Assembly (NCBI RefSeq): GCF_041296385.1 | Contig: NC_091014.1 | Span: forward strand, 48,378,078-48,442,077 | DNA length: 64,000 nucleotides | Reading direction: 5' to 3' | Source of the DNA: Aphelocoma coerulescens | Taxonomy: Eukaryota; Chordata; Aves; Passeriformes; Corvidae | Shown here: one piece after another, positions 21,401 to 33,799 of the stretch | Layout: each line of letters begins with the position of its first letter | Numbering within the stretch: position 1 is the stretch's first letter | Position numbers and translations under genes: made by a program | Notes under the pieces: model-generated | What the model was told of the DNA's origin: nothing | Databases searched by the model: none | Seen by the model: the letters and a program-made list of their open reading frames with translations, nothing else

Positions 21401-24034
21401 TTCACCACAGCCCAATGCCCGATTTCTGGCTCAAACTAGGGTTAGGGTTACGCCTAGGGTTAGGCTTGAGAAAACCACAAAGCCAGGAGCTCCAGGGACA
21501 CTCACCATGTGAAAGGCAGGCCAAGTTGAGCACGATACAGTTAAAACCTTGCTCCCTCTTCCTCTTTCTGCTTGGAACTCACCGCCACCCAATGCCCCAT
21601 TTCTGGCCCAAACTTCGGTTATGTTTATGGTTACACCTAGTGTTAGGATTTGAGAAATCCACAAAGCCAGGAGCTCCAGGGATACTCAGCATGCGAAAGG
21701 CAGGCCAAGCTTATCGCAGCACAGCCAAAACCTTGCTCCCTCTTCTTCATTCTTCTTGGAAGTCGCCACAACCCAATGCCTGATTTCTGGCTCAAACTAG
21801 GGTTAGGGTTAGGGTTAGGGTTACGCCTAGGTTAAGGTTTGAGAAAACCACAAAGCCAGGAGCTCCAGGGACACTCACCATGTGAAAGGCAGGCCAAGTT
21901 GAGCACGATACAGTTAAAACCTTGCTCCCTCTTCTTCTTTCTGCTTGGAACTCGCCGCCGCCCAATGCCCCATTTCTGGCTCCAACTAGGGTTATGGTCG
22001 TGGTTACACCTAGTGTTAGGGTTTGAGAAATCCACAAAGCCAGGAGCTCCAGGGATACCCAGCATGTGAAAGGCAGGCCAAGCTTATCGCAGCACAAGCA
22101 AAACCTTGCTCCTTCTTCTTCTTTCTGCTTGGAACTTGCCACAGCCCAATGCCCGATTTCTGGCTCAAACTAGGGTTAGGGTTAGGGTTAGGGTTACGCC
22201 TAGGGTTAGGCTTGAGAAAACCACAAAGCCAGGAGCTCCAGGGACGCTCACCATGCGAAAGGCAGGCCAAGTTGAGCACGATACAGTTAAAACCTTGCTC
22301 CCTCTTCTTCTTTCTGCTTGGAACTCACCGCCGCCCAATGCCCCATTTCTGGCTCAAACTAGGTTATGGTTATGGTTACACCTAGTGTTAGGGTTTGAGA
22401 AATCCACAAAACCAGGAGCTCCAGGGATACTCAGAATGCGAAAGGCAGGCCAAGCTTATCGCAGCACAGCCAAAACCTTGCTCCCACTTCTTCATTCTTC
22501 TTGGAAGTCGCCACAACCCAATGCCTGATTTCTGGCTCAAACTAGGGTTAGGGTTAGGGTTAGGGTTACGCCTAGGGTTAGGCTTGAGAAAACCACAAAG
22601 CCAGGAGCTCCAGGGATACTCCCCATGCGAAAGGCAGGCCAAGCTTATCGCAGCACAGCCAAAACCTTGCTCCCACTTCTTCATTCTTCTTGGGATTCAC
22701 CACAGCCCAATGCCCGATTTCTGGCTCAAACTAGGGTTAGGGTTACGCCTAGGGTTAGGCTTGAGAAAACCACAAAGCCAGGAGCTCCAGGGACACTCGC
22801 CACGCGAAAGGCAGGCCAAGTGGAGCACGATACAGTTAAAACCTTGCTCCCTCTTCTTCTTTCTGCTTGGAACTCGCCGCCGCCCAATGCCCCATTTCTG
22901 GCTCAAACTAGGTTATGGTTATGGTTACACCTAGTGTTAGGGTTTGAGAAATCCATAAAACCAGGAGCTCCAGGGATACTCAGCATGCGAAAGGCAGGCC
23001 AAGCTTATCGCAGCACAGCCAAAACCTTGCTCCCTCTTCTTCATTCTTCTTGGAAGTCGCCACAACCCAATGCCTGATTTCTGGCTCAAACTAGGGTTAG
23101 GGTTAGGGTTAGGGTTACGCCTAGGGTTAGGCTTGAGAAAACCACAAAGCCAGGAGCTCCAGGGACACTCACCATGCGAAAGGCAGGCCAAGTTGAGCAC
23201 GATACAGTTAAAACCTTGCTCCCTCTTCTTCATTCTGCTTGGAACTCGCCGCCGCCCAATGCCCCATTTCTGGCTCAAACTAGGTTATGGTTATGGTTAC
23301 ACCTAGTGTTAGAGTTTGAGAAATCCACAAACCCAGGAGCTCCAGGGATACTCAGCATGCGAAAGGCAGGCCAAGCTTATCGCAGCACAGCCAAAACCTT
23401 GCTCCCACTTCTTCATTCTTCTTGGAAGTCGCCACAACCCAATGCCTGATTTCTGGCTCAATCTAGGGTTAGGGTTAGGGTTAGGGTTACGCCTAGGGTT
23501 AGGCTTGAGAAAACCACAAAGCCAGGAGCTCCAGGGATACTCCCCATGCGAAAGGCAGGCCAAGCTTATCGCAGCACAGCCAAAACCTTGCTCTCACTTC
23601 TTCATTCTTCTTGGGATTCACCACAGCCCAATGCCCGATTTCTGGCTCAAACTAGGGTTAGGGTTACGCCTAGGGTTAGGCTTGAGAAAACCACAAAGCC
23701 AGGAGCTCCAGGGACACTCACCATGTGAAAGGCAGGCCAAGTTGAGCACGATACAGTTAAAACCTTGCTCCCTCTTCCTCTTTCTGCTTGGAACTCACCG
23801 CCACCCAATGCCCCATTTCTGGCCCAAACTTCGGTTATGTTTATGGTTACACCTAGTGTTAGGATTTGAGAAATCCACAAAGCCAGGAGCTCCAGGGATA
23901 CTCAGCATGCGAAAGGCAGGCCAAGCTTATCGCAGCACAGCCAAAACCTTGCTCCCTCTTCTTCATTCTTCTTGGAAGTCGCCACAACCCAATGCCTGAT
24001 TTCTGGCTCAAACTAGGGTTAGGGTTAGGGTTAG
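15364..24034 (+). repeat. 8671-bp compound repeat, copy 2
   Basis: This is the second tandem copy of the 8671-bp block. It is essentially identical to copy 1 as far as I can compare by eye and through the translations. Such identity over 8.6 kb of satellite implies a recent duplication or very effective homogenisation. Unlike copy 1, the sequence continues past 24034 without a break, completing the 24-monomer unit that is cut short at 15363. Confidence 0.88.
16466..20898 (+). repeat. 24-monomer unit, copy A3 (4433 bp)
   Basis: This unit is the counterpart of A1 within the second 8671-bp block, complete and apparently identical to A1 at an offset of 8671. It shares the same internal 12+12 structure, the same ATAAAACCAGG variant near the start, and the same CGCCACGCGAAAGG variant T monomers. 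Confidence 0.85.
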
Positions 24035-25331
24035 GGTTACGCCTAGGTTAAGGTTTGAGAAAACCACAAAGCCAGGAGCTCCAGGGACACTCACCATGTG
24101 AAAGGCAGGCCAAGTTGAGCACGATACAGTTAAAACCTTGCTCCCTCTTCTTCTTTCTGCTTGGAACTCGCCGCCGCCCAATGCCCCATTTCTGGCTCCA
24201 ACTAGGGTTATGGTCGTGGTTACACCTAGTGTTAGAGTTTGAGAAATCCACAAAGCCAGGAGCTCCGGGGATACTCAGCATGTGAAAGGCAGGCCAAGCT
24301 TATCGCAGCACAAGCAAAACCTTGCTCCCTCTTCTTCTTTCTGCTTGGAACTTGCCACAGCCCAATGCCCGATTTCTGGCTCAAACTAGGGTTAGGGTTA
24401 GGGTTAGGGTTACGCCTAGGGTTAGGCTTGAGAAAACCACAAAGCCAGGAGCTCCAGGGACACTCACCATGCGAAAGGCAGGCCAAGTTGAGCACGATAC
24501 AGTTAAAACCTTGCTCCCTCTTCTTCTTTCTGCTTGGAACTCACCGCCGCCCAATGCCCCATTTCTGGCTCAAACTAGGTTATGGTTATGGTTACACCTA
24601 GTGTTAGGGTTTGAGAAATCCACAAAACCAGGAGCTCCAGGGATACTCAGAATGCGAAAGGCAGGCCAAGCTTATCGCAGCACAGCCAAAACCTTGCTCC
24701 CACTTCTTCATTCTTCTTGGAAGTCGCCACAACCCAATGCCTGATTTCTGGCTCAATCTAGGGTTAGGGTTAGGGTTAGGGTTACGCCTAGGGTTAGGCT
24801 TGAGAAAACCACAAAGCCAGGAGCTCCAGGGATACTCCCCATGCGAAAGGCAGGCCAAGCTTATCGCAGCACAGCCAAAACCTTGCTCCCACTTCTTCAT
24901 TCTTATTGGAATTCACCACAGCCCAATGCCCGATTTCTGGCTCAAACTAGGGTTAGGGTTACGCCTAGGGTTAGGCTTGAGAAAACCACAAAGCCAGGAG
25001 CTCCAGGGACACTCGCCACGCGAAAGGCAGGCCAAGTGGAGCACGATACAGTTAAAACCTTGCTCCCTCTTCTTCTTTCTGCTTGGAACTCGCCGCCGCC
25101 CAATGCCCCATTTCTGGCTCCAACTAGGGTTATGGTCGTGGTTACACCTAGTGTTAGGATTTGAGAAATCCACAAAGCCAGGAGCTCCGGGGATACTCAG
25201 CATGTGAAAGGCAGGCCAAGCTTATCGCAGCACAAGCAAAACCTTGCTCCCTCTTCTTCTTTCTGCTTGGAACTTGCAGCCGCCCAATGCCCCATTTCTG
25301 GCTCAATCTAGGGTTAGGGTTAGGGTTAGGG
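20899..25331 (+). repeat. 24-monomer unit, copy A4 (4433 bp, complete)
   Basis: This unit follows A3 at an offset of 4433 bp and is complete, unlike A2. Past about 25527 the next monomers change from GGGTTTGAGAAATCCATAAAACC to GGATTTGAGAAATCCACAAAGCC, so a third consecutive copy is not present and the ordered 24-mer array ends here for about 1.8 kb. Confidence 0.85.
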
Positions 25332-25366
25332 TTACGCCTAGGGTTAGGCTTGAGAAAACCACAAAG

Positions 25367-25738
25367 CCAGGAGCTCCAGGGACACTCACCATGCGAAAGG
25401 CAGGCCAAGTTGAGCACGATACAGTTAAAACCTTGCTCCCTCTTCTTCTTTCTGCTTGGAACTCACCGCCGCCCAATGCCCCATTTCTGGCTCAAACTAG
25501 GTTATGGTTATGGTTACACCTAGTGTTAGGATTTGAGAAATCCACAAAGCCAGGAGCTCCAGGGATACTCAGCATGCGAAAGGCAGGCCAAGCTTATCGC
25601 AGCACAGCCAAAACCTTGCTCCCACTTCTTCATTCTTCTTGGAAGTCGCCACAACCCAATGCCTGATTTCTGGCTCAATCTAGGGTTAGGGTTAGGGTTA
25701 GGGTTACGCCTAGGGTTAGGCTTGAGAAAACCACAAAG
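25367..25738 (+). repeat. 372-bp T-R4 dimer, first copy
   Basis: A T monomer of 183 bp and an R4 monomer of 189 bp form a 372-bp pair that is repeated immediately downstream. Pairs of this kind also appear or vanish between otherwise identical longer units (see 46,837-47,210), so the dimer behaves as a unit of expansion and contraction. Confidence 0.8.
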
Positions 25739-26110
25739 CCAGGAGCTCCAGGGACACTCACCATGCGAAAGGCAGGCCAAGTTGAGCACGATACAGTTAA
25801 AACCTTGCTCCCTCTTCTTCTTTCTGCTTGGAACTCACCGCCGCCCAATGCCCCATTTCTGGCTCAAACTAGGTTATGGTTATGGTTACACCTAGTGTTA
25901 GGGTTTGAGAAATCCACAAAGCCAGGAGCTCCAGGGATACTCAGCATGCGAAAGGCAGGCCAAGCTTATCGCAGCACAGCCAAAACCTTGCTCCCACTTC
26001 TTCATTCTTCTTGGAAGTCGCCACAACCCAATGCCTGATTTCTGGCTCAATCTAGGGTTAGGGTTAGGGTTAGGGTTACGCCTAGGGTTAGGCTTGAGAA
26101 AACCACAAAG
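25739..26110 (+). repeat. 372-bp T-R4 dimer, second copy
   Basis: This copy follows the first directly, with the same 183 + 189 bp structure. The junction T tail reads GGGTTTGAG here versus GGATTTGAG in the first copy; otherwise the pair matches closely. Confidence 0.8.
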
Positions 26111-27162
26111 CCAGGAGCTCCAGGGATACTCCCCATGCGAAAGGCAGGCCAAGCTTATCGCAGCACAGCCAAAACCTTGCTCCCACTTCTTCATTCTTAT
26201 TGGAATTCACCACAGCCCAATGCCCGATTTCTGGCTCAAACTAGGGTTAGGGTTACGCCTAGGGTTAGGCTTGAGAAAACCACAAAGCCAGGAGCTCCAG
26301 GGACACTCACCATGCGAAAGGCAGGCCAAGTTGAGCACGATACAGTTAAAACCTTGCTCCCTCTTCTTCTTTCTGCTTGGAACTCACCGCCGCCCAATAC
26401 CCCATTTCTGGCTCAAAATAGGGTTATGGTCGTGGTTACACCTAGTGTTAGGGTTTGAGAAATCCACAAAGCCAGGAGCTCCAGGGATACTCAGCATGCG
26501 AAAGGCAGGCCAAGCTTATCGCAGCACAGCCAAAACCTTGCTCCCTCTTCTTCATTCTTCTTGGAACTTGCCACAGCCCAATGCCCGATTTCTGTCTCAA
26601 TCTAGGGTTAGGGTTACGCCTAGGGTTAGGCTTGAGAAAACCACAAAGCCAGGAGCTCCAGGGACACTCACCATGCGAAAGGCAGGCCAAGTTGAGCACG
26701 ATACAGTTAAAACCTTGCTCCCTCTTCTTCTTTCTGCTTGGAACTCGCCGTCGCCCAATGCCCCATTTCTGGCTCAAACTAGGTTATGGTTATGGTTACA
26801 CCTAGTGTTAGGATTTGAGAAATCCACAAAGCCAGGAGCTCCAGGGATACTCAGCATGCGAAAGGCAGGCCAAGCTTATCGCAGCACAGCCAAAACCTTG
26901 CTCCCACTTCTTCATTCTTCTTGGAAGTCGCCACAACCCAATGCCTGATTTCTGGCTCAATCTAGGGTTAGGGTTAGGGTTAGGGTTATGCCTAGGGTTA
27001 GGCTTGAGAAAACCACAAAGCCAGGAGCTCCAGGGATACTCCCCATGCGAAAGGCAGGCCAAGCTTATCGCAGCACAGCCAAAACCTTGCTCCCACTTCT
27101 TCATTCTTATTGGAATTCACCACAGCCCAATGCCCGATTTCTGGCTCAAACTAGGGTTAGGG

Positions 27163-30100
27163 TTACGCCTAGGGTTAGGCTTGAGAAAACCACAAAGCCA
27201 GGAGCTCCAGGGACACTCACCATGCGAAAGGCAGGCCAAGTTGAGCACGATACAGTTAAAACCTTGCTCCCTCTTCTTCTTTCTGCTTGGAACTCGCCGC
27301 CGCCCAATGCCCCATTTCTGGCTCAAACTAGGTTATGGTTATGGTTACACCTAGTGTTAGGGTTTGAGAAATCCATAAAACCAGGAGCTCCAGGGATACT
27401 CAGCATGCGAAAGGCAGGCCAAGCTTATCGCAGCACAGCCAAAACCTTGCTCCCACTACTTCATTCTTCTTGGAAGTCGCCACAACCCAATGCCTGATTT
27501 CTGGCTCAATCTAGGGTTAGGGTTAGGGTTAGGGTTATGCCTAGGGTTAGGCTTGAGAAAACCACAAAGCCAGGAGCTCCAGGGATACTCCCCATGCGAA
27601 AGGCAGGCCAAGCTTATCGCAGCACAGCCAAAACCTTGCTCTCACTTCTTCATTCTTCTTGGGATTCACCACAGCCCAATGCCCGATTTCTGGCTCAAAC
27701 TAGGGTTAGGGTTACGCCTAGGGTTAGGCTTGAGAAAACCACAAAGCCAGGAGCTCCAGGGACACTCACCATGTGAAAGGCAGGCCAAGTTGAGCACGAT
27801 ACAGTTAAAACCTTGCTCCCTCTTCCTCTTTCTGCTTGGAACTCACCGCCACCCAATGCCCCATTTCTGGCCCAAACTTCGGTTATGTTTATGGTTACAC
27901 CTAGTGTTAGGATTTGAGAAATCCACAAAGCCAGGAGCTCCAGGGATACTCAGCATGCGAAAGGCAGGCCAAGCTTATCGCAGCACAGCCAAAACCTTGC
28001 TCCCTCTTCTTCATTCTTCTTGGAAGTCGCCACAACCCAATGCCTGATTTCTGGCTCAAACTAGGGTTAGGGTTAGGGTTAGGGTTACGCCTAGGTTAAG
28101 GTTTGAGAAAACCACAAAGCCAGGAGCTCCAGGGACACTCACCATGTGAAAGGCAGGCCAAGTTGAGCACGATACAGTTAAAACCTTGCTCCCTCTTCTT
28201 CTTTCTGCTTGGAACTCGCCGCCGCCCAATGCCCCATTTCTGGCTCCAACTAGGGTTATGGTCGTGGTTACACCTAGTGTTAGGGTTTGAGAAATCCACA
28301 AAGCCAGGAGCTCCAGGGATACCCAGCATGTGAAAGGCAGGCCAAGCTTATCGCAGCACAAGCAAAACCTTGCTCCTTCTTCTTCTTTCTGCTTGGAACT
28401 TGCCACAGCCCAATGCCCGATTTCTGGCTCAAACTAGGGTTAGGGTTAGGGTTAGGGTTACGCCTAGGGTTAGGCTTGAGAAAACCACAAAGCCAGGAGC
28501 TCCAGGGACGCTCACCATGCGAAAGGCAGGCCAAGTTGAGCACGATACAGTTAAAACCTTGCTCCCTCTTCTTCTTTCTGCTTGGAACTCACCGCCGCCC
28601 AATGCCCCATTTCTGGCTCAAACTAGGTTATGGTTATGGTTACACCTAGTGTTAGGGTTTGAGAAATCCACAAAACCAGGAGCTCCAGGGATACTCAGAA
28701 TGCGAAAGGCAGGCCAAGCTTATCGCAGCACAGCCAAAACCTTGCTCCCACTTCTTCATTCTTCTTGGAAGTCGCCACAACCCAATGCCTGATTTCTGGC
28801 TCAAACTAGGGTTAGGGTTAGGGTTAGGGTTACGCCTAGGGTTAGGCTTGAGAAAACCACAAAGCCAGGAGCTCCAGGGATACTCCCCATGCGAAAGGCA
28901 GGCCAAGCTTATCGCAGCACAGCCAAAACCTTGCTCCCACTTCTTCATTCTTCTTGGAATTCACCACAGCCCAATGCCTGATTTCTGGCTCAAACTAGGG
29001 TTAGGGTTACGCCTAGGGTTAGGCTTGAGAAAACCACAAAGCCAGGAGCTCCAGGGACACTCGCCACGCGAAAGGCAGGCCAAGTGGAGCACGATACAGT
29101 TAAAACCTTGCTCCCTCTTCTTCTTTCTGCTTGGAACTCGCCGCCGCCCAATGCCCCATTTCTGGCTCAAACTAGGTTATGGTTATGGTTACACCTAGTG
29201 TTAGGGTTTGAGAAATCCATAAAACCAGGAGCTCCAGGGATACTCAGCATGCGAAAGGCAGGCCAAGCTTATCGCAGCACAGCCAAAACCTTGCTCCCTC
29301 TTCTTCATTCTTCTTGGAAGTCGCCACAACCCAATGCCTGATTTCTGGCTCAAACTAGGGTTAGGGTTAGGGTTAGGGTTACGCCTAGGGTTAGGCTTGA
29401 GAAAACCACAAAGCCAGGAGCTCCAGGGACACTCACCATGCGAAAGGCAGGCCAAGTTGAGCACGATACAGTTAAAACCTTGCTCCCTCTTCTTCATTCT
29501 GCTTGGAACTCGCCGCCGCCCAATGCCCCATTTCTGGCTCAAACTAGGTTATGGTTATGGTTACACCTAGTGTTAGAGTTTGAGAAATCCACAAACCCAG
29601 GAGCTCCAGGGATACTCAGCATGCGAAAGGCAGGCCAAGCTTATCGCAGCACAGCCAAAACCTTGCTCCCACTTCTTCATTCTTCTTGGAAGTCGCCACA
29701 ACCCAATGCCTGATTTCTGGCTCAATCTAGGGTTAGGGTTAGGGTTAGGGTTACGCCTAGGGTTAGGCTTGAGAAAACCACAAAGCCAGGAGCTCCAGGG
29801 ATACTCCCCATGCGAAAGGCAGGCCAAGCTTATCGCAGCACAGCCAAAACCTTGCTCTCACTTCTTCATTCTTCTTGGGATTCACCACAGCCCAATGCCC
29901 GATTTCTGGCTCAAACTAGGGTTAGGGTTACGCCTAGGGTTAGGCTTGAGAAAACCACAAAGCCAGGAGCTCCAGGGACACTCACCATGTGAAAGGCAGG
30001 CCAAGTTGAGCACGATACAGTTAAAACCTTGCTCCCTCTTCCTCTTTCTGCTTGGAACTCACCGCCACCCAATGCCCCATTTCTGGCCCAAACTTCGGTT

Positions 30101-31280
30101 ATGTTTATGGTTACACCTAGTGTTAGGATTTGAGAAATCCACAAAGCCAGGAGCTCCAGGGATACTCAGCATGCGAAAGGCAGGCCAAGCTTATCGCAGC
30201 ACAGCCAAAACCTTGCTCCCTCTTCTTCATTCTTCTTGGAAGTCGCCACAACCCAATGCCTGATTTCTGGCTCAAACTAGGGTTAGGGTTAGGGTTAGGG
30301 TTACGCCTAGGTTAAGGTTTGAGAAAACCACAAAGCCAGGAGCTCCAGGGACACTCACCATGTGAAAGGCAGGCCAAGTTGAGCACGATACAGTTAAAAC
30401 CTTGCTCCCTCTTCTTCTTTCTTCTTGGAACTCGCCGCCGCCCAATGCCCCATTTCTGGCTCCAACTAGGGTTATGGTCGTGGTTACACCTAGTGTTAGA
30501 GTTTGAGAAATCCACAAAGCCAGGAGCTCCGGGGATACTCAGCATGTGAAAGGCAGGCCAAGCTTATCGCAGCACAAGCAAAACCTTGCTCCCTCTTCTT
30601 CTTTCTGCTTGGAACTTGCCACAGCCCAATGCCCGATTTCTGGCTCAATCTAGGGTTAGGGTTAGGGTTAGGGTTACGCCTAGGGTTAGGCTTGAGAAAA
30701 CCACAAAGCCAGGAGCTCCAGGGACACTCACCATGCGAAAGGCAGGCCAAGTTGAGCACGATACAGTTAAAACCTTGCTCCCTCTTCTTCTTTCTGCTTG
30801 GAACTCACCGCCGCCCAATGCCCCATTTCTGGCTCAAACTAGGTTATGGTTATGGTTACACCTAGTGTTAGGGTTTGAGAAATCCACAAAACCAGGAGCT
30901 CCAGGGATACTCAGAATGCGAAAGGCAGGCCAAGCTTATCGCAACACAGCCAAAACCTTGCTCCCACTTCTTCATTCTTCTTGGAAGTCGCCACAACCCA
31001 ATGCCTGATTTCTGGCTCAATCTAGGGTTAGGGTTAGGGTTAGGGTTACGCCTAGGGTTAGGCTTGAGAAAACCACAAAGCCAGGAGCTCCAGGGATACT
31101 CCCCATGCGAAAGGCAGGCCAAGCTTATCGCAGCACAGCCAAAACCTTGCTCCCACTTCTTCATTCTTATTGGAATTCACCACAGCCCAATGCCCGATTT
31201 CTGGCTCAAACTAGGGTTAGGGTTACGCCTAGGGTTAGGCTTGAGAAAACCACAAAGCCAGGAGCTCCAGGGACACTCAC
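27163..31280 (+). repeat. 24-monomer unit, copy A5, partial and slightly diverged
   Basis: This copy lies at an offset of 19,368 bp from A1 and 6264 bp from A4. It carries private changes absent from A1-A4, such as GCCTGATTTC near 28976, TTTCTTCTTGG near 30420 and TATCGCAACACAG near 30940. The match fails near 31280, where GGACACTCGCCACGCG is replaced by GGACACTCACCATGCG. It is therefore the oldest or most isolated 24-mer copy in the window. Confidence 0.8.
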
Positions 31281-31625
31281 CATGCGAAAGGCAGGCCAAG
31301 TTGAGCACGATACAGTTAAAACCTTGCTCCCTCTTCTTCTTTCTGCTTGGAACTCGCCGCCGCCCAATGCCCCATTTCTGGCTCAAACTAGGGTTATGGT
31401 CGTGGTTACACCTAGTGTTAGGGTTTGAGAAATCCACAAAGCCAGGAGCTCCAGGGATACTCACCATGTGAAAGGCAGGCCAAGTTGAGCAGGATACAGT
31501 TAAAACCTTGCTCCCTCTTCTTCTTTCTGCTTGGAACTCACCGCCGCCCAATGCCCCATTTCTGGCTCAAACTAGGGTTATGGTCGTGGTTACACCGAGT
31601 GTTAGGGTTTGAGAAATCCACAAAG
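31258..31625 (+). repeat. Unusual T-T monomer pair
   Basis: Two T monomers (31258-31441 and 31442-31625, 184 bp each) stand next to each other, against the normal rule that T is followed by R. The second is introduced by an R-style GGATACTC but continues T-style ACCATGTG, then GTTGAGCAGGATACAG with a private C-to-G change. This suggests a crossover in the shared CCAGGAGCTCCAGGGA box. It sits at the transition from the 24-mer domain to the irregular domain. Confidence 0.82.
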
Positions 31626-32340
31626 CCAGGAGCTCCAGGGACACTCACCATGCGAAAGGCAGGCCAAGCTTATCGCAGCACAGCCGAAACCTTGCTCCCT
31701 CTTCTTCATTCTTATTGGAATTCACCACAGCCCAATGCCCGATTTCTGGCTCAAACTAGGGTTAGGGTTAGGGTTAGGGTTACGCCTAGGGTTAGGCTTG
31801 AGAAAACCACAAAGCCAGGAGCTCCAGAGATACTCCCCATGCGAAAGGAAGGCCAAACTTATCGCAGCACAGCCAAAACCTTGCTCCCACTTCTTCATTC
31901 TTCTTGGAATTTGATACAGCCCAATGCCCGATTTCTGGCTCAATCTAGGGTTAGGATTACGCCTTGGGTGAGGCTTGAGAAACCACAAAGCCAGGAGCTC
32001 CAGGGACACTCACCATGCAAAAGGCAGGCCAAGTTGAGCACGATACAGTTAAAAGCTTGCTCCCTCTTCTTCTTTCTGCTTGGAACTTACCGCCGCCCAA
32101 TGCCCCATTTCTGGCTCAAACTAGGTTATGGTTATGGTTACACCTAGTGTTAGGGTTTGAGAAATCCACAAAACCAGGAGCTCCAGGGATACTCAGCATG
32201 CGAAAGGCAGGCCAAGCTTATCGCAGCACAGCCAAAACCTTGCTCCCTCTTCTTCTTTCTGCTTGAAGCTTGCCACAGCCCAATGCCCGATTTCTGGCTC
32301 AAACTAGGGTTATGGTCGTGGTTACACCGAGTGTTAGGGT
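31609..32340 (+). repeat. 732-bp four-monomer duplication, copy 1
   Basis: This block aligns with the sequence starting at 32341 (offset 732, becoming 733 after a one-base deletion in GAGAAACCAC near 31980). Marker variants shared by both copies are CCAGAGATACTCC, GAAAGGAAGGCC and TTTGATACAGCCC. Copy 1 has gained extra damage: CAGCCGAAACC, CCAAACTTATC and the decayed hexamer tract at 31948. Confidence 0.78.
31948..31975 (+). repeat. Decayed telomere-hexamer tract in an R monomer
   Basis: The R2 tail here reads GGGTTAGGATTACGCCTTGG followed by GTGAGGC instead of GGGTTAGGGTTACGCCTAGG followed by GTTAGGC. Three substitutions hit one 28-bp tract, and a base is lost from the following GAGAAAACC. 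Nearly all other R tracts in the window are perfect. This is the clearest case of telomere-like sequence eroding in an R monomer. Confidence 0.85.
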
Positions 32341-32978
32341 TTGAGAAATCCACAAAGCCAGGAGCTCCAGGGACACTCACCATGCGAAAGGCAGGCCAAG
32401 CTTATCGCAGCACAGCCAAAACCTTGCTCCCACTTCTTCATTCTTATTGGAATTCACCACAGCCCAATGCCCGATTTCTGGCTCAAACTAGGGTTAGGGT
32501 TAGGGTTAGGGTTACGCCTAGGGTTAGGCTTGAGAAAACCACAAAGCCAGGAGCTCCAGAGATACTCCCCATGCGAAAGGAAGGCCAAGCTTATCGCAGC
32601 ACAGCCAAAACCTTGCTCCCACTTCTTCATTCTTCTTGGAATTTGATACAGCCCAATGCCCGATTTCTGGCTCAATCTAGGGTTAGGGTTACGCCTAGGG
32701 TTAGGCTTGAGAAAACCACAAAGCCAGGAGCTCCAGGGACACTCACCATGCGAAAGGCAGGCCAAGTTGAGCACGATACAGTTAAAACCTTGCTCCCTCT
32801 TCTTCTTTCTGCTTGGAACTCACCGCCGCCCAATGCCCCATTTCTGGCTCAAACTAGGTTATGGTTATGGTTACACCTAGTGTTAGGGTTTGAGAAATCC
32901 ACAAAGCCAGGAGCTCCAGGGATACTCAGCATGCGAAAGGCAGGCCAAGCTTATCGCAGCACAGCCAAAACCTTGCTC
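32341..32978 (+). repeat. 732-bp duplication, copy 2, partial
   Basis: This is the second copy of the block at 31609. It keeps the canonical forms (CAGCCAAAACC, CCAAGCTTATC, intact GGGTTAGGGTTACGCC) where copy 1 is mutated. The alignment is lost at about 32,978, opposite 32,245, where the copy-1 side turns into the chimeric CTTCTTTCTGCTTGAAGC monomer. Confidence 0.72.
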
Positions 32979-33799
32979 CCACTTCTTCATTCTTCTTGGA
33001 AGTCGCCACAACCCAATGCCTGATTTCTGGCTCAACCTAGGGTTAGGGTTAGGGTTAGGGTTACGCCTAGGGTTAGGCTTGAGAAAACCACAAAGCCAGG
33101 AGCTCCAGGGATACTCCCCATGCGAAAGGCAGGCCAAGCTTATCGCTGCACAGCCAAAACCTTGCTCTCACTTCTTCATTCTTATTGGAATTCACCACAG
33201 CCCAATGCCCGATTTCTGGCTCAAACTAGGGTTAGGGTTACGCCTAGGTTAAGGTTTGAGAAAACCACAAAGCCAGGAGCTCCAGGGACACTCACCATGC
33301 GAAAGGCAGGCCAAGTTGAGCACGATACAGTTAAAACCTTGCTCCCTCTTCTTCTTTCTGCTTGGAACTCGCTGCCGCCCAATGCCCCATTTCTGGCTCC
33401 AACTAGGGTTATGGTCGTGGTTACACCTAGTGTTAGGGTTTGAGAAATCCACAAAGCCAGGAGCTCCGGGGATACTCAGCATGTGAAAGGCAGGCCAAGC
33501 TTATCGCAGCACAAGCAAAACCTTGCTTCCTCTTCTTCTTTCTGCTTGGAACTTGCCACAGCCCAATGCCCGATTTCTGGCTCAAACTAGGGTTAGGGTT
33601 AGGGTTAGGGTTACGCCTAGGGTTAGGCTTGAGAAAACCACAAAGCCAGGAGCTCCAGGGATACTCCCCATGCGAAAGGCAGGCCAAGCTTATCGCAGCA
33701 CAGCCAAAACCTTGCTCCCTCTTCTTCATTCTTCTTGGAACTTGCCACAGCCCAATGCCCGATTTCTGGCTCAAACTAGGGTTAGGGTTAGGGTTAGGG

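Larger units (their letters stand above)
25332..27162 (+). repeat. Mosaic satellite segment with short duplications
   Basis: About ten monomers join two 24-mer blocks. They begin with a duplicated 372-bp T-R4 dimer (25367-26110). A stretch near 26390-26620 then resembles the first domain (AAAATAGGGTTATGG, TTTCTGTCTCAATC). From about 26808 the sequence matches the run-up to the 24-mer at 7440 (offset 19,368). One CpG-independent variant, CCCAATACCCC near 26395, is unique to this place as far as I saw. Confidence 0.75.
31281..33799 (+). repeat. Irregular, more divergent satellite segment
   Basis: This stretch of about 14 monomers has a higher density of private variants than its neighbours: CAGCCGAAACC, CCAGAGATACTCC, GAAAGGAAGGCC, GGAATTTGATACAGCCC, GCTTGAAGCTTGCC and AACTTACCGCC. 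It contains a 732-bp duplication and a decayed hexamer tract. It separates two domains with different higher-order repeats, and the AATTTGATACAG variant that first appears here recurs only to the right. I read it as a boundary where homogenisation has been weaker. Confidence 0.8.
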
